Part shown: positions 1 through 9,730 of the stretch, piece after piece | How the letters are laid out: every line of letters begins with the position of its first letter | Numbering within the stretch: the stretch's first letter is position 1 | Source of the DNA: Burkholderia humptydooensis | GTDB lineage: Bacteria; Pseudomonadota; Gammaproteobacteria; Burkholderiales; Burkholderiaceae | Assembly (NCBI RefSeq): GCF_001513745.1 | Contig: NZ_CP013382.1 | Span: 2,046,001-2,110,000, forward strand | DNA: 64,000 bases | Direction: 5' to 3' | Notes under the pieces: model-generated | What the model saw: the letters and a program-made list of their open reading frames with translations, nothing else | Told to the model about the DNA's origin: nothing | Databases searched by the model: none | Made by a program: the position numbers and the translations under genes

Positions 1-430
1 ACTGCACGCAGTACTCGCGCGGCTCGTACGCGCCTTCCAGCTCGAACCGATAACCGTTGCGCTGGTGCCCCTGAAACACCTGCTCGACGATCTGCGGCAC
101 GCTCACGTTCTGGAAGATCCGGCTGTTGCGGTTCTCCGCGAGAAACGACAGCCAGCTCCTCAGCTCCAGCGTGTACGTGTACTGCCCGCTCATCTGCCCC
201 GTGTCGTAACCGCCGAACACGTGCGTGTTGAACGTGCGCACATCGCCTCCGCCCAGATCGATGTCCGCCGACAGCGTCGAGCCGAGCAGCGCGTCGAAAT
301 CCAGATCCGGGTCGTGGCTCAGCAGGTCGAGCTGATACGACGGCTCCTGCGACAGGCTCTCGTGCACCACGAAGCTCAGCGCCACCGCGTCCGGGTCCAG
401 CAGGGGACTACGCAGTTCGATCAGACGCAT
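1..430 (-). CDS. vgrG: VgrG spike protein (TssI), copy 1, N-terminal part only
   Basis: The reverse strand from the ATG at 428-430 runs to the window edge and encodes the first ~143 residues of a T6SS VgrG, the trimeric spike that caps the Hcp tube and carries effectors. The DNA is nearly identical to the start of the complete vgrG downstream (position 1 here equals 2407 there), with only a handful of substitutions, for example in the codons near 154, 270 and 405. The promoter-proximal spacer (431-544) is short, so it is probably co-transcribed with the rest of the T6SS operon. The C-terminal half, where paralogues usually differ, lies outside the window. What is visible is intact; whether the gene is complete cannot be judged. 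Confidence 0.9.
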   Translation of the reverse strand, partial: MRLIELRSPLLDPDAVALSFVVHESLSQEPSYQLDLLSHDPDLDFDALLGSTLSADIDLGGGDVRTFNTHVFGGYDTGQMSGQYTYTLELRSWLSFLAENRNSRIFQNVSVPQIVEQVFQGHQRNGYRFELEGAYEPREYCVQ

Positions 431-544
431 GGCCACCCTCCGATCGTCCCGGCATCCGCGGATGCAAACGCCGCGCGCAGCGAGCCGTTCCCGTCAGGCG
501 ACGCGACCGAAGCAACCGCTTGTGAATGAATATCGCTCATAGGA

Positions 545-2836
545 TCAACTCTTCACTTGCATGCCGACCTTCTTCAGGTCGATGCCGGTATCCGAATAGC
601 TGACGCCGGTGTACGAGAAGCTGAAGCCTGTCGTCGACACGCTGCTGCCCGTCGTCGATACGCTCGATCCTGTCGTGCTGACCGAGCTGCCCGTCGTCGA
701 CACGCTCGACCCGGTGACGCTCGTCGAGCTGCCCGTCGTCGACATCGACGTGCCCGTGATGCTCGTCGAGCTGCCGGTGTTCGACATCGACGTGCCGGTG
801 ATGCTCGTCGAGGTGCCCGTCACCGACGTGCTCGTACCCGTCATGCTGTTCGACGTGCCCGTGTACGACAGCGACACGCCGGTGATGCTCTGCGACTGGC
901 CGGTCGTCGACATGCTGACGTCGGTCCACGACGACGAGATGCCCGTCATGCTGTTCGACACGCCCGTCACCGAATTGCTGGAACCGGTGATGCTCGTGCT
1001 CACGCCGGTAAGCGAAGTCGATACGCCCTTGAAGCTCGTGTCGACGCCGGTGAACGAAGTCGATACGCCCTTGAAGCTCGTGTCGACGCCGGTGAACGAC
1101 GTCGACACGCCGGTGAAGCTCGTGCTCACGCCGGTAAACGACGTGCTCAGGCCGGTGAAGCTCGCCGATACGCCGGTGAAGCTCACCGACAGCCCCGTGT
1201 ACGACACCGAGATTCCGGTGAAGCTGACCGAGATCCCGACGACCGACGTCGACGTCCCCTTCACCGACAGGTTCAGGTCCTGCGCGATCGACGTCGAGCT
1301 GTTGCGCTCGACCGTCTGCTGCATGTCGCGCTCCGCATGGATCATCACGCGCTCCGCGCCGCGCTGGTCGTCGAACGTGATCTGGCTTGCGTTCTGGAAG
1401 CCGCCCGCGCGCTTGATCGAGCGCGACACGAGGCCCGTGTAGCGGATGTCCTTCGGCAAGTCGTATGGCGTCGGGTTTTCGCCGTTGTAGACGATGCCCG
1501 TCACGAGCGGCCGGTCGAGATCGCCGTCGACATACGTGACGAGCACTTCCTGCCCGACCCGCGGCATCGCGATCACGCCCCAGCCCTTGCCCGCCCATGC
1601 CTGCGACACGCGAATCCAGCACGACGCATCGGCCTCGGTCGTCTTGTAGCGGTCCCAATGGAAGTGCACGCGGATGCGCCCGAGCTTGTCGGTATGCACC
1701 TCCGACATCTCCGGCCCCACCACCGTCGCGCTCTGGATGCCCGGCACTTCGGGGCGCGGCGTCGTCAACAGCGGCCGATACGGCTGATCGTCGGCGAGCG
1801 CGCGGAACTTGACCGCGACGTTGCGCCCCTGCGACGTACTATCCGGTCCGTCCTGAATGAATGTCAGCTCGCTGTTCGTCACGTAGTACCGCCGATTGCG
1901 GCCCAGCGCCGGATGCCCGATCAGCGTGAACGCCCGGCCCGTCGCCAGCGCGCGCGCGTTCGCCTCGCCCACCAGCGTGTGCGATTCCGCCTGAAGCGCT
2001 TCGAGCCGCAGGCGCGCGAGACGCTCGCCCTGCTCCGGCTCCCGATAGCCCGTGGCGTAGTCGTAGTATTCGAGCGGAATCCCCTCGAGATTCGGCGGCG
2101 ACTCCTGCCGCGCATCGCTATCGAGCTTGTTCGACGGCGCGTGATAGTCGAAGTCGCGCAGCGCAACGTTGTTCGACTTGATCCGCCGCGTGCGCTGCAA
2201 CCGCTGCACGCCTTCGCGCCCCTGGATCGCTCGCGATTCCTCGCCGTCCGGCAAGTATTCGAGCTCATCGTTCGGCAGCGGCAGATCCTCGAACCGCTGC
2301 GTATCCGAGATCACGACAACGTGACGGTCCTGCTCGTGCTCGACCCGGAAATAGATCCCTTCGTCCTCCAGCAACCGCTTCACGAAGTTCAGATCCGTTT
2401 CCTGGAACTGCACGCAGTACTCGCGCGGCTCGTACGCGCCTTCCAGCTCGAACCGATAACCGTTGCGCTGGTGCCCCTGAAACACCTGCTCGACGATCTG
2501 CGGCACGCTCACGTTCTGGAAGATCCGGCTGTTGCGGTTCTCCGCGAGAAACGACAGCCAGTTCCTCAGCTCCAGCGTGTACGTGTACTGCCCGCTCATC
2601 TGCCCCGTGTCGTAACCGCCGAACACGTGCGTGTTGAACGTGCGCACATCGCCTCCGCCCAGATCGATGTCCACCGACAGCGTCGAGCCGAGCAGCGCGT
2701 CGAAATCCAGATCCGGGTCGTGGCTCAGCAGGTCGAGCTGATACGACGGCTCCTGCGACAGGCTCTCGTGCACCACGAAGCTCAGCGCCACCGCGTCCGG
2801 GTCCAGCAGGGAACTACGCAATTCGATCAGACGCAT
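545..2836 (-). CDS. vgrG: VgrG spike protein (TssI) with heptapeptide-repeat extension
   Basis: 763 aa. The N-terminal ~500 residues are the gp27/gp5-like VgrG core (Rhs/VgrG beta domains; RVHFHWDR, a core VgrG motif, is present). Residues ~534-750 are about 31 consecutive 7-residue repeats of the pattern G-x-S-x-S-x-T, the last few nearly identical (GSSVSTT four times), ending in a short tail with GIDLKKVG. Such repeats are expected to lengthen the beta-helical needle; no enzymatic C-terminal effector domain is seen. The start at 2836 overlaps the end of clpV by 10 nt, so translation is probably coupled. The spike would be assembled in the cytoplasm and expelled through the T6SS. No adaptor or effector gene follows before the next vgrG copy. 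Confidence 0.95.
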   Translation of the reverse strand: MRLIELRSSLLDPDAVALSFVVHESLSQEPSYQLDLLSHDPDLDFDALLGSTLSVDIDLGGGDVRTFNTHVFGGYDTGQMSGQYTYTLELRNWLSFLAENRNSRIFQNVSVPQIVEQVFQGHQRNGYRFELEGAYEPREYCVQFQETDLNFVKRLLEDEGIYFRVEHEQDRHVVVISDTQRFEDLPLPNDELEYLPDGEESRAIQGREGVQRLQRTRRIKSNNVALRDFDYHAPSNKLDSDARQESPPNLEGIPLEYYDYATGYREPEQGERLARLRLEALQAESHTLVGEANARALATGRAFTLIGHPALGRNRRYYVTNSELTFIQDGPDSTSQGRNVAVKFRALADDQPYRPLLTTPRPEVPGIQSATVVGPEMSEVHTDKLGRIRVHFHWDRYKTTEADASCWIRVSQAWAGKGWGVIAMPRVGQEVLVTYVDGDLDRPLVTGIVYNGENPTPYDLPKDIRYTGLVSRSIKRAGGFQNASQITFDDQRGAERVMIHAERDMQQTVERNSSTSIAQDLNLSVKGTSTSVVGISVSFTGISVSYTGLSVSFTGVSASFTGLSTSFTGVSTSFTGVSTSFTGVDTSFKGVSTSFTGVDTSFKGVSTSLTGVSTSITGSSNSVTGVSNSMTGISSSWTDVSMSTTGQSQSITGVSLSYTGTSNSMTGTSTSVTGTSTSITGTSMSNTGSSTSITGTSMSTTGSSTSVTGSSVSTTGSSVSTTGSSVSTTGSSVSTTGFSFSYTGVSYSDTGIDLKKVGMQVKS
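587..1237. repeat. 21-bp coding minisatellite in vgrG (~31 units)
   Basis: About 31 in-frame 21-bp units encode the heptapeptide repeat of VgrG. Units near 620-700 are almost identical while those near 900-1000 have diverged, suggesting recent expansion at the 3' end of the gene. Unit number can be expected to vary between strains by slippage, changing needle length by 7 residues per unit. Confidence 0.85.
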
Positions 2837-5688
2837 GACGGTTCTCCCGTCGTGCCGGCGTTCGCCGAGGTCGTTTCGTCGGACCGATGCGCGTCGGCCT
2901 GAGGTTCGTCGCCCGCATCGGCACGCGCGCCGCCGATCGCTTCATGCGCGTCATGCGACTCGGGGGCGCCATGCGCATCTTCGTGCGCGTCGCGTGCTTG
3001 CGCTGCAGCGGCCGCCGCCTCGCGCGACGCCGCATCCGCCTGCTCGCCGAGCGCCGCGGCATCCGTGCCGCTCAGCTCCCACGCGTCCTCGTCGAACACG
3101 AGCGACAGCTTCTCGTGCGCGGCGAGCCGCACCGTCTTCAACGCACGCCCTTCCGCCCGCGCGGCGAGCACGCCGCGCGCGACGGCCGGCATCACGTGCT
3201 GGCGCAGCAGGTCGCGCACCGCGCGGCCGTTCGCCGGATGCTGCGACACCGCGTGCGCGACCCACGACGCGACGCCTTCGTCCGCGCGCCATTGCAGATC
3301 GTTCTCGGCCAGGCGCTCGCCAAGCTCGTCGAGCGCCTGCGTCGCGACGCCGGTCAGTGCGTCGACGTCGAGCGGACGGAACGCGACGAGCTGGATCCGC
3401 GCGAGCAGCGCGGGCGAGAAGCGCCCTTGCAGCCGCTCGCCGACGAGCTTGTCGAGCTTCGCCTGCGAAATCCGCGGATCGGCTTTGCACGCCGCTTCGA
3501 TCTCGACGTCGCCGAGATTGCTCGTCAGCAGGATCAGGCAGTTACGGAAGCTGATTCGGCGGCCTTCGCCGTCCTCCATCCAGCCCTGATCGAAGACTTG
3601 ATAGAACACCTCATGAATGTCCGGATGCGCGCGATCGAATTCGTCGAGCAGCAGCACGCTATACGGCTTCTTGCGCACCGCCTCGGTCAGGCGCCCGCCC
3701 TTGCCGTAGCCGACGTATCCGGGCGGCGCGCCCTTGAGCGTGGACACCGTGTGCGCTTCCTGGAATTCGTTCATGTTGAACTGCAACAGGTTGCGCTCGC
3801 CGCCGAACAACAGCTCGGCGAGCTTCGCGGCCGCCTGGCTCTTGCCGGTGCCGGTCGGGCCGGCGAGCAGCATCACGCCGAGCGGCCGGCGCGGATCGTT
3901 GAGCCCCGAGTGCGACACCTGCAGCGCCTGCGCGATCGAGCGCATCGCGCCCGTCTGCCCGTGGATGCCCGCGTTCAGCGCGCCCTCGAGCTCGACGACG
4001 CGCTGCGCGTCGTCCTGCGCGAGCTGCGCGACGGGCACGCCCGTCCATTCGGCGAGCACCTCCGACACGACGTGCTCGTCGACCCACGGACGCACCCAGC
4101 GATTCGCGCCGATGCGCGCGGCGAACGAATCGCCGTCGCCGTCGCCGTCGCTATCGGCCGACACATGCGTTTCGTCGTTCAGGCGCGCGAGCCACGAACG
4201 CACTTCGTCGCGCTGCGCGCCGACCACCGTCTCGAGCGTCGACGCCTGCTGCACGAGGCTCGCGCGGCGGCCTTCGAGCTCGGCTTCGTCGCCCGGCGTG
4301 CGCACGCCCATCCGGCGGTCGCTCGCGCGCCAATCGAGCGTCTGGCCGATCGCGAACGCCTGATGCTGCAAGCGCTCGAGCTCGGCGGGCGCGCAGTTCT
4401 GGCTCATCGCAACGCGCGCGCACGCGGTGTCGAGCAGACTGATCGCCTTGTCCGGCAGTTGCCGCGCGGGCAGATAGCGGCGCGACAGCTCGACCGCACC
4501 GCGCAGCGCCGAATCGACGATGCGCACGCCGTGATGCGCGGCGAAGCGCGGCGCGATCGTGCGCAGCATGTCGACCGCCGCGTCGTCGCCCGGCTCGTCG
4601 ACGGGAACCGCCTGGAAGCGCCGCACGAGCGCGGCGTCCGGCTCGATGTACTGCTTGTATTCGGACCACGTCGTCGCGGCGACCATCCGCAGTTGGCCGC
4701 GCGCGAGCATCGGCTTGATCAGGTTCGCCGCGTCGCCCGTGCCGGCCGCGCCGCCCGCGCCGATCAGCGTGTGCGTCTCGTCGCAGAACAGGATGATCGG
4801 AGCGGGCGACGCAATCACCGCGTCGATCAGCGATTTCAGCCGCTGCTCGAACTCGCCGCGCACGCCCGCGCCCGCCTGCATCCGCGCGAGATCGAGCGCC
4901 CACACCTGCGCGCCGATAAGGCCCGGCGGCACTGCGCCCGCATGGATCTTCTGCGCGAGCGCCTCGACGACGGCCGTCTTGCCGACGCCCGCCTCACCGA
5001 CGAGGATCGGGTTGTTCTGCCGGCGGCGCGACAGGATGTCGATCACCGTGCGCAATTCGTCGTCGCGGCCGACGACGGGATCGAGCTCGCCGCGCGCGGC
5101 CTGCTCGGTCACGCACGTCGCCCATTTCGCGAGCGCGTCGCTCGCGCCTTCGGCGCCGGCTTCGCCCGCATGCTCGCCGAGCGCGCCGCCGCCGGCCGCG
5201 GCGGGCGCTTCGTCGGTCTCCGGCCAGCCGGCCGCGAGCGCCTCGTAGCGCTTCACCACTTCGTCGAGCGCGACCGACGTGATGCCGCTCGGCACGCGCT
5301 GCTGCAGCCAGCGGCGCGTCAGATCCTCGTCGAGCCACGCGAGCAGCAGGTGGCCGGAGCGCACCTTGGCCGCACGCGCCGCGATCTGGCTCCAGATGAC
5401 GGCCGGCCCGACGCTGCGCTCGAGCGAGCTGGAGATGTCGCGCAGCGAGTCGCCGCTGACGTCGAAGCCGTCGAGCGCCTTCTCCATCCGGCGCTTCGCT
5501 TCGCCGACATCGCTGCCGAACTGCTCGAACAGCCGGGCGAGATCGCTCTGCTCGCGCTGCAGCAGGCACAGCGCCCAGTGATCGAGATCGATGAAGGCGT
5601 GCCGACGGGATCGGCCTAGCGCCGTCGCATCGACGAGGGCCGCATAGGTCGTGCGGCCGAGACAGTTGAATATGCGTTCGCGATTCAC
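2827..5688 (-). CDS. clpV: T6SS AAA+ ATPase ClpV (TssH)
   Basis: 953 aa ClpB-type unfoldase that disassembles contracted TssB/TssC sheaths so they can be reused. Visible parts: N-terminal Clp repeat domain (residues ~1-160), first AAA+ module with Walker A GEAGVGKT and Walker B LFCDE, a middle region, second AAA+ module with Walker A GPTGTGKS and Walker B LLLDEFD, then an Ala/His/Asp-rich low-complexity tail (~90 residues) that is longer than usual for the family. The Cys in the first Walker B (LFCDE rather than the more usual hydrophobic-Ile-Asp-Glu) is unusual but the Asp-Glu pair is kept. The gene starts 2 nt after the tssG stop and overlaps vgrG by 10 nt, so it is inside the T6SS operon. 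Confidence 0.97.
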   Translation of the reverse strand: MNRERIFNCLGRTTYAALVDATALGRSRRHAFIDLDHWALCLLQREQSDLARLFEQFGSDVGEAKRRMEKALDGFDVSGDSLRDISSSLERSVGPAVIWSQIAARAAKVRSGHLLLAWLDEDLTRRWLQQRVPSGITSVALDEVVKRYEALAAGWPETDEAPAAAGGGALGEHAGEAGAEGASDALAKWATCVTEQAARGELDPVVGRDDELRTVIDILSRRRQNNPILVGEAGVGKTAVVEALAQKIHAGAVPPGLIGAQVWALDLARMQAGAGVRGEFEQRLKSLIDAVIASPAPIILFCDETHTLIGAGGAAGTGDAANLIKPMLARGQLRMVAATTWSEYKQYIEPDAALVRRFQAVPVDEPGDDAAVDMLRTIAPRFAAHHGVRIVDSALRGAVELSRRYLPARQLPDKAISLLDTACARVAMSQNCAPAELERLQHQAFAIGQTLDWRASDRRMGVRTPGDEAELEGRRASLVQQASTLETVVGAQRDEVRSWLARLNDETHVSADSDGDGDGDSFAARIGANRWVRPWVDEHVVSEVLAEWTGVPVAQLAQDDAQRVVELEGALNAGIHGQTGAMRSIAQALQVSHSGLNDPRRPLGVMLLAGPTGTGKSQAAAKLAELLFGGERNLLQFNMNEFQEAHTVSTLKGAPPGYVGYGKGGRLTEAVRKKPYSVLLLDEFDRAHPDIHEVFYQVFDQGWMEDGEGRRISFRNCLILLTSNLGDVEIEAACKADPRISQAKLDKLVGERLQGRFSPALLARIQLVAFRPLDVDALTGVATQALDELGERLAENDLQWRADEGVASWVAHAVSQHPANGRAVRDLLRQHVMPAVARGVLAARAEGRALKTVRLAAHEKLSLVFDEDAWELSGTDAAALGEQADAASREAAAAAAQARDAHEDAHGAPESHDAHEAIGGARADAGDEPQADAHRSDETTSANAGTTGEPSCV

Positions 5689-5690
5689 GT

Positions 5691-6680
5691 CTAGTCCCGA
5701 AAAGATTCAAAGACAGTCAAGGTGCGCAGCGCCCGATTCGGCCGTGACCACGCGTCGACGCCGACGCGCATGCACCCAACCCTTCCTGCGAGCTCAGGGC
5801 GCGTCCACACCTGAACCTTGATGACGGGGTAAATTCGTCCGTCGACGAAATCCGTCACGACCGCGGACAGCGCCATCACGGCGGCCGCGCGGCGTTGCCA
5901 CCGGTAGAACTCGTCGGCCTCGATCGGACCGACGACGATCTCGACCGAGTGCTGCACATCCCAGATCCGCGCGCCGAGCCGCCATCCGCCGAGCCGCCGC
6001 GCGCGGCTCGGCGCGGCCGGCACCGGCACCCAGCGGCCGTGGCGCGGCACGACCCGCAGCGCGACGCCGAAGTACGCGCACAGCAGCCGCTGCAGATCGG
6101 CGAGCGAGCGGCGCGGCGCGCAGTAGATGCCCGGAAACGCGCGCCGGCATGCGAGCGCGTGCTGCTCGAACGGCTCGCCGTCGCCCTGCTGCGCGCGACG
6201 CGCATCGGCGAGCGCCGTCACGCGCTCGACGAACGGATTGCGCGCGCGCTCGTAGCCGAGCACCGGATGCATCGACGACCACGCCGAGTAATGCAGCCAT
6301 GCGAGGTCGCCGCACGCGACGTTGACGAAGCGCTCGAACGCCGCGTTGCGCTCGAAGCGCTTCTCCTGCATCGCGTGCTCGGTCACGTGCAATGGCAGCG
6401 GCCCGTACGGCGCGAACAGCCCGAAGTGACGCTGGGCCACCGTGACCTGCGGGTGGTCGTCGTCCTCGATGAAACGCGCGAGCGCCACGTGCACGCGCTC
6501 GACTTCCGTGCTCGCGAAATGCATCCCCGCCGGCTGCTCGATGCGCAGCCACTTCGGCATCCGGCGCCTGCGCGCCGAGCGCTTGTCGTGCCTGCGCTGC
6601 AGCGCTTCGACCCGCCGCATCAGCTCGAAGAACGTGCGGCGCGGCGTCAGCGCCTGGGTCACGCGCTCGAGCGTCGTCAT
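5691..6680 (-). CDS. tssG: T6SS baseplate subunit TssG
   Basis: 329 aa. TssG is one of the wedge components (with TssE, F and K) of the T6SS baseplate. The start MTTLERVTQ at 6680 gives the expected length and a 4-nt ATGA overlap with tssF; longer in-frame readings would run backwards into tssF and are rejected. The protein shows the family's GxHFAS-like and FGLFAPYGPLPLHVTE segments and the C-terminal core. It is followed directly by clpV. Confidence 0.95.
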   Translation of the reverse strand: MTTLERVTQALTPRRTFFELMRRVEALQRRHDKRSARRRRMPKWLRIEQPAGMHFASTEVERVHVALARFIEDDDHPQVTVAQRHFGLFAPYGPLPLHVTEHAMQEKRFERNAAFERFVNVACGDLAWLHYSAWSSMHPVLGYERARNPFVERVTALADARRAQQGDGEPFEQHALACRRAFPGIYCAPRRSLADLQRLLCAYFGVALRVVPRHGRWVPVPAAPSRARRLGGWRLGARIWDVQHSVEIVVGPIEADEFYRWQRRAAAVMALSAVVTDFVDGRIYPVIKVQVWTRPELAGRVGCMRVGVDAWSRPNRALRTLTVFESFRD

Positions 6681-8536
6681 GCGAGCCTCCCGTCGCGCGA
6701 CGCGACGTTCGTGTGCGTGCTCGCCGCTTCGCCGTCGAGCCGCACGACGATCTCGATGCCGTCGTTGAGCGTCGCGGCCTCGGCGAGCGCGTGCGCGAGC
6801 AGCCGCCCGAACAGCCAGCCGCCGCGATCCGCGTGCAGCGATTCGGCGATGTCGATCTCGACCTGCGTCGCGCGCACGAGCGCGGTCGGCGTCGCGCGGC
6901 CCGCCGCGACGAAGCGCGAGCGCAGCAGGACCGAGCGCAGGCTCTCGAGCCGCTGACGGTCGAGCGCGTCGTCCTTGTCGATCGCGAGCAGCAACTGCTC
7001 GACGATGCGCGCCGTCACGTCCTGCTGCGGTGCGCGCAGCGCGAGCGGATTGCGGCCGACGTGCGACACGGCCTCCCAGCACGCGTCGATGCTCGGCTTG
7101 CCGCGCGGCGCGCTCGCCGGCCACAGGCACTCGATGCGCTTCACCGCCGTCGGATCGAGCAGTTGCAGCTCGGCGTCGAGCAGCCCGCTCGGACGCCAGT
7201 CGCGATCGGCCACGAGCGCGCGGCCCGTGATCGTCGCGACGTCGTCCGGGGCGAGCGTGTCGTCGACCATCGAGACGGCGATCAGGTCGTGGCTTGCGAG
7301 CGGATCGAACCGATCACGCCGCACGCCGTCGACAAGCAGCGCGTCCTCGCGCCGCATGCCGTAGCGGATCGAGCCTTCATGCCCTTCGTAGCCCGCCGTC
7401 TCGAGCACTGAGCGCGCGCGATGCGCGCGGCCGTTGGTCTCGCACACGAACACCTCGGTCAGCGCCCACAGGTGATGCGCGGCGGGCCGCATCCGGTCGA
7501 CGGGAATCCACTGCTCGGGCTGATTCGCGTCATACGGCACCGGATCGAAACGTTTGGAATACAGATTGATCGCCGGCGTCGCGAACAGGCGAAACTGGCT
7601 CGCGTCGACGTCGCCGACCAGATCGCCCGGCGCGGCGCGCAACGCGAAGAACAGCTCGAACGCGCGCGCGGACGGCGCCTTCGCGGCGATCTCCGCCAGT
7701 GCGTCGACGTAGACGCCGAGCAGACGCGTCGGCTGCGCGAAGTACTCGCGCAACAGCCGCAGGCCGGGCAACCCGCCGAACTCCTCCGGCAGCAGCGCCT
7801 CCGCGTCGTCGACGCCGGACAGCCGGATGCCCGACATCGGCAGCGTCAACACCTCGTCGCCGCGGTTCGTCGACACGAGCGCGTACCACGCGGTCGTGTC
7901 GGCGAGCATCGCGCGATGCAGCGCATACGCGCGCGGCAGATCGCCCGCGAGGCTCAGGTGCAGCGGCTTGAATCCGTCATCCTCGCGTGAGAGCTCCGCG
8001 ATCGACGAGCCGCCCTCGACCTCGAACCTGAAGCGCAGCACCGCGTGCGACGACGCAAGCCGCTGCGCGAGCAGCGCCGGCAGCCCGGTGACGCTGCGGC
8101 TGCACTCGACCGACGCGATGCGCAGCGGCAGCAGCGTGACGTCGCGCGCGGTCGAGAACATCACCGGCAGCTTGCGGCCCGGCAGGTGCGCGGCAACGAG
8201 CGAGCCGCGCGGCAGCGTGTTGCCGCGAAACGCGTCAGGCGAGCCGAGATCCGGATGGAACGCGAACGTCGAGATCGCGGGCGTCGACGCCATATAGAGC
8301 GGACAGATGCGCCCGAGCGCCTGCTGCGCGAACTCCGCGCACTCGCGATCGAGCCGCTTCTGCACGCGCGCCGACAGATACGCGACGCCCTCGAGCAGCC
8401 GCTCGACGAACGGATCAGTAACCGCATCGGGATGCAGCCCGAGCGCTGACGCAACCTGCGGGTGCTCCTTGGAGAAGCGCGCGCCCGCATCGCGCAGTTG
8501 GCGCAATTCGTCGTTGTAGTGATCGAGGAAATTCAT
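6677..8536 (-). CDS. tssF: T6SS baseplate subunit TssF
   Basis: 619 aa, typical TssF length. The N-terminus MNFLDHYNDELRQLRDAG and a QxALGRICPLYMAS segment are characteristic. TssF forms the core of each baseplate wedge with TssG. The gene lies 13 nt after tssE and overlaps tssG by 4 nt, consistent with stoichiometric co-expression. No frameshift or missing region is visible. Confidence 0.96.
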   Translation of the reverse strand: MNFLDHYNDELRQLRDAGARFSKEHPQVASALGLHPDAVTDPFVERLLEGVAYLSARVQKRLDRECAEFAQQALGRICPLYMASTPAISTFAFHPDLGSPDAFRGNTLPRGSLVAAHLPGRKLPVMFSTARDVTLLPLRIASVECSRSVTGLPALLAQRLASSHAVLRFRFEVEGGSSIAELSREDDGFKPLHLSLAGDLPRAYALHRAMLADTTAWYALVSTNRGDEVLTLPMSGIRLSGVDDAEALLPEEFGGLPGLRLLREYFAQPTRLLGVYVDALAEIAAKAPSARAFELFFALRAAPGDLVGDVDASQFRLFATPAINLYSKRFDPVPYDANQPEQWIPVDRMRPAAHHLWALTEVFVCETNGRAHRARSVLETAGYEGHEGSIRYGMRREDALLVDGVRRDRFDPLASHDLIAVSMVDDTLAPDDVATITGRALVADRDWRPSGLLDAELQLLDPTAVKRIECLWPASAPRGKPSIDACWEAVSHVGRNPLALRAPQQDVTARIVEQLLLAIDKDDALDRQRLESLRSVLLRSRFVAAGRATPTALVRATQVEIDIAESLHADRGGWLFGRLLAHALAEAATLNDGIEIVVRLDGEAASTHTNVASRDGRLA

Positions 8537-8549
8537 CGCCGTTCGCCGC

Positions 8550-8981
8550 TCATCGGTCGTCCGCCAGGCTGAAATAGCCGCTCAGGTAATCGAGCGCGAG
8601 GCTCGCCCTGAGCTCGGCTCCGTCTTCGCGCGCCTTCATCGACACATCGAAATAGATCGTCTGCGCGAGACGCTTGCGGCTCTCGGTCCGAGGCTTGACC
8701 GTCGTGGCGACGGGATCCACGCGCGGCTCGAAGCGACGAATCACCTCGCAGATGTGCGCGGCCGCATGAGCCGGATTGATCTTCGTCGCGCCGGCCGTCT
8801 GCATCGGCGGACAGCCGAAGTTCAACACCGAATGCGCCGCCGGGCTGTCGTCCGCGATACGCATGCGCGCGCCGCGGATCGCGTGATTCATCAGGTCGAC
8901 CAGGTGATCGGCGACGACCTCTTGAAGCGAATGGCGACGAATCCGTCTCGACAGCTTGTTGTAGAGTTGAAGATCGCTCAT
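8550..8981 (-). CDS. tssE: T6SS baseplate subunit TssE (gp25-like)
   Basis: 143 aa. Start chosen at 8981 (MSDLQLYNKLSRR), because the upstream in-frame extension has no family similarity. The protein is related to phage T4 gp25, which initiates sheath assembly at the baseplate; a C-terminal region with ETR/EPRV-type residues (RRFEPRVD) is visible. It sits between hcp and tssF on the same strand, a standard T6SS order. Confidence 0.93.
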   Translation of the reverse strand: MSDLQLYNKLSRRIRRHSLQEVVADHLVDLMNHAIRGARMRIADDSPAAHSVLNFGCPPMQTAGATKINPAHAAAHICEVIRRFEPRVDPVATTVKPRTESRKRLAQTIYFDVSMKAREDGAELRASLALDYLSGYFSLADDR

Positions 8982-9059
8982 GTGCGTGTTCCCGAGTGTT
9001 GTGGCGCGAGGCCACAACACTGCCCAAGGTTAGCCTGGAAACCAGAACCTTCCGGCGGG

Positions 9060-9587
9060 TTAGATCGGGGCGTTCTGCTTGAGGTCGTATCCGGCCTTGA
9101 TCACCGCGCCCATCGTGCCGTCGTTGCGCTGCTCGCGGTACTCGAACTCGATCTGGGCGAAGTTGATCCGGATCTGGTCGGTCGGCAGCACGCCGTCGAC
9201 TTCGCCGCTGGCGTGGCCGAGCTGCGAAATCGGCATGTTGCCGAGCGTGCGGAACGACGACACGAGGCCGCTCGCGAACGAGATCGTCAGGAATTCCTGC
9301 TGGCCCTTGCCCGACTTGCGGCAGATCAGCTTCGCGTTCTGAATGTGCTCGCCCGTCGCACACATCAGGAACAGCTTCGGCGAAGCCTTGTTCGACACCA
9401 TGCGGAACTCGAAGTCCTTCATCTCGACCTTGCCTGCGCCGCCGCCGCTGCCGAAGCCCCAACGGCCGGAGTTCTCTTCCGCCCACTGCCAGCTCTGAAT
9501 CTGGATCAGGCCGGGGTATTGCTGATCGGTCGACTCGCCCTCGACGCCATCGATCTGCAAGAAGTAATCAACCAACGCATTTGCCAT
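9060..9587 (-). CDS. hcp: T6SS tube protein Hcp (TssD)
   Basis: 175 aa Hcp1-family protein; hexameric rings stack to form the inner tube expelled by sheath contraction, and the protein is itself secreted. The start MANALVDYFLQIDGVEGES is diagnostic. A 143-nt gap separates it from tssC, larger than the other gaps in the operon; this may allow separate high-level expression of the tube protein, though no promoter was identified with confidence. Confidence 0.97.
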   Translation of the reverse strand: MANALVDYFLQIDGVEGESTDQQYPGLIQIQSWQWAEENSGRWGFGSGGGAGKVEMKDFEFRMVSNKASPKLFLMCATGEHIQNAKLICRKSGKGQQEFLTISFASGLVSSFRTLGNMPISQLGHASGEVDGVLPTDQIRINFAQIEFEYREQRNDGTMGAVIKAGYDLKQNAPI

Positions 9588-9730
9588 GCTATGAACTCCT
9601 AATTAGTTATAACAAGACCATATCGAAAAGACCGCTGTTGAATCTGCTGCGAAACGGTTCGACTCCGTCCCGCAGCGCCTCGAACACCTCCTTCTTTAAG
9701 CGAAACCGCAACCGGCCCGGGAGTCGCGGC

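Noticed and set aside
587..1237. CRISPR array suggested by regular 21-bp repeats
   Set aside because: Repeats are contiguous, without spacers, in frame with vgrG and without cas genes; it is a coding minisatellite.
557..5619. Long plus-strand frames opposite vgrG and clpV (over 700 and 900 codons)
   Set aside because: Arg/Ala/His-rich antisense shadows produced by the high-GC codon bias of the real minus-strand genes; no domains and no ribosome-binding sites.
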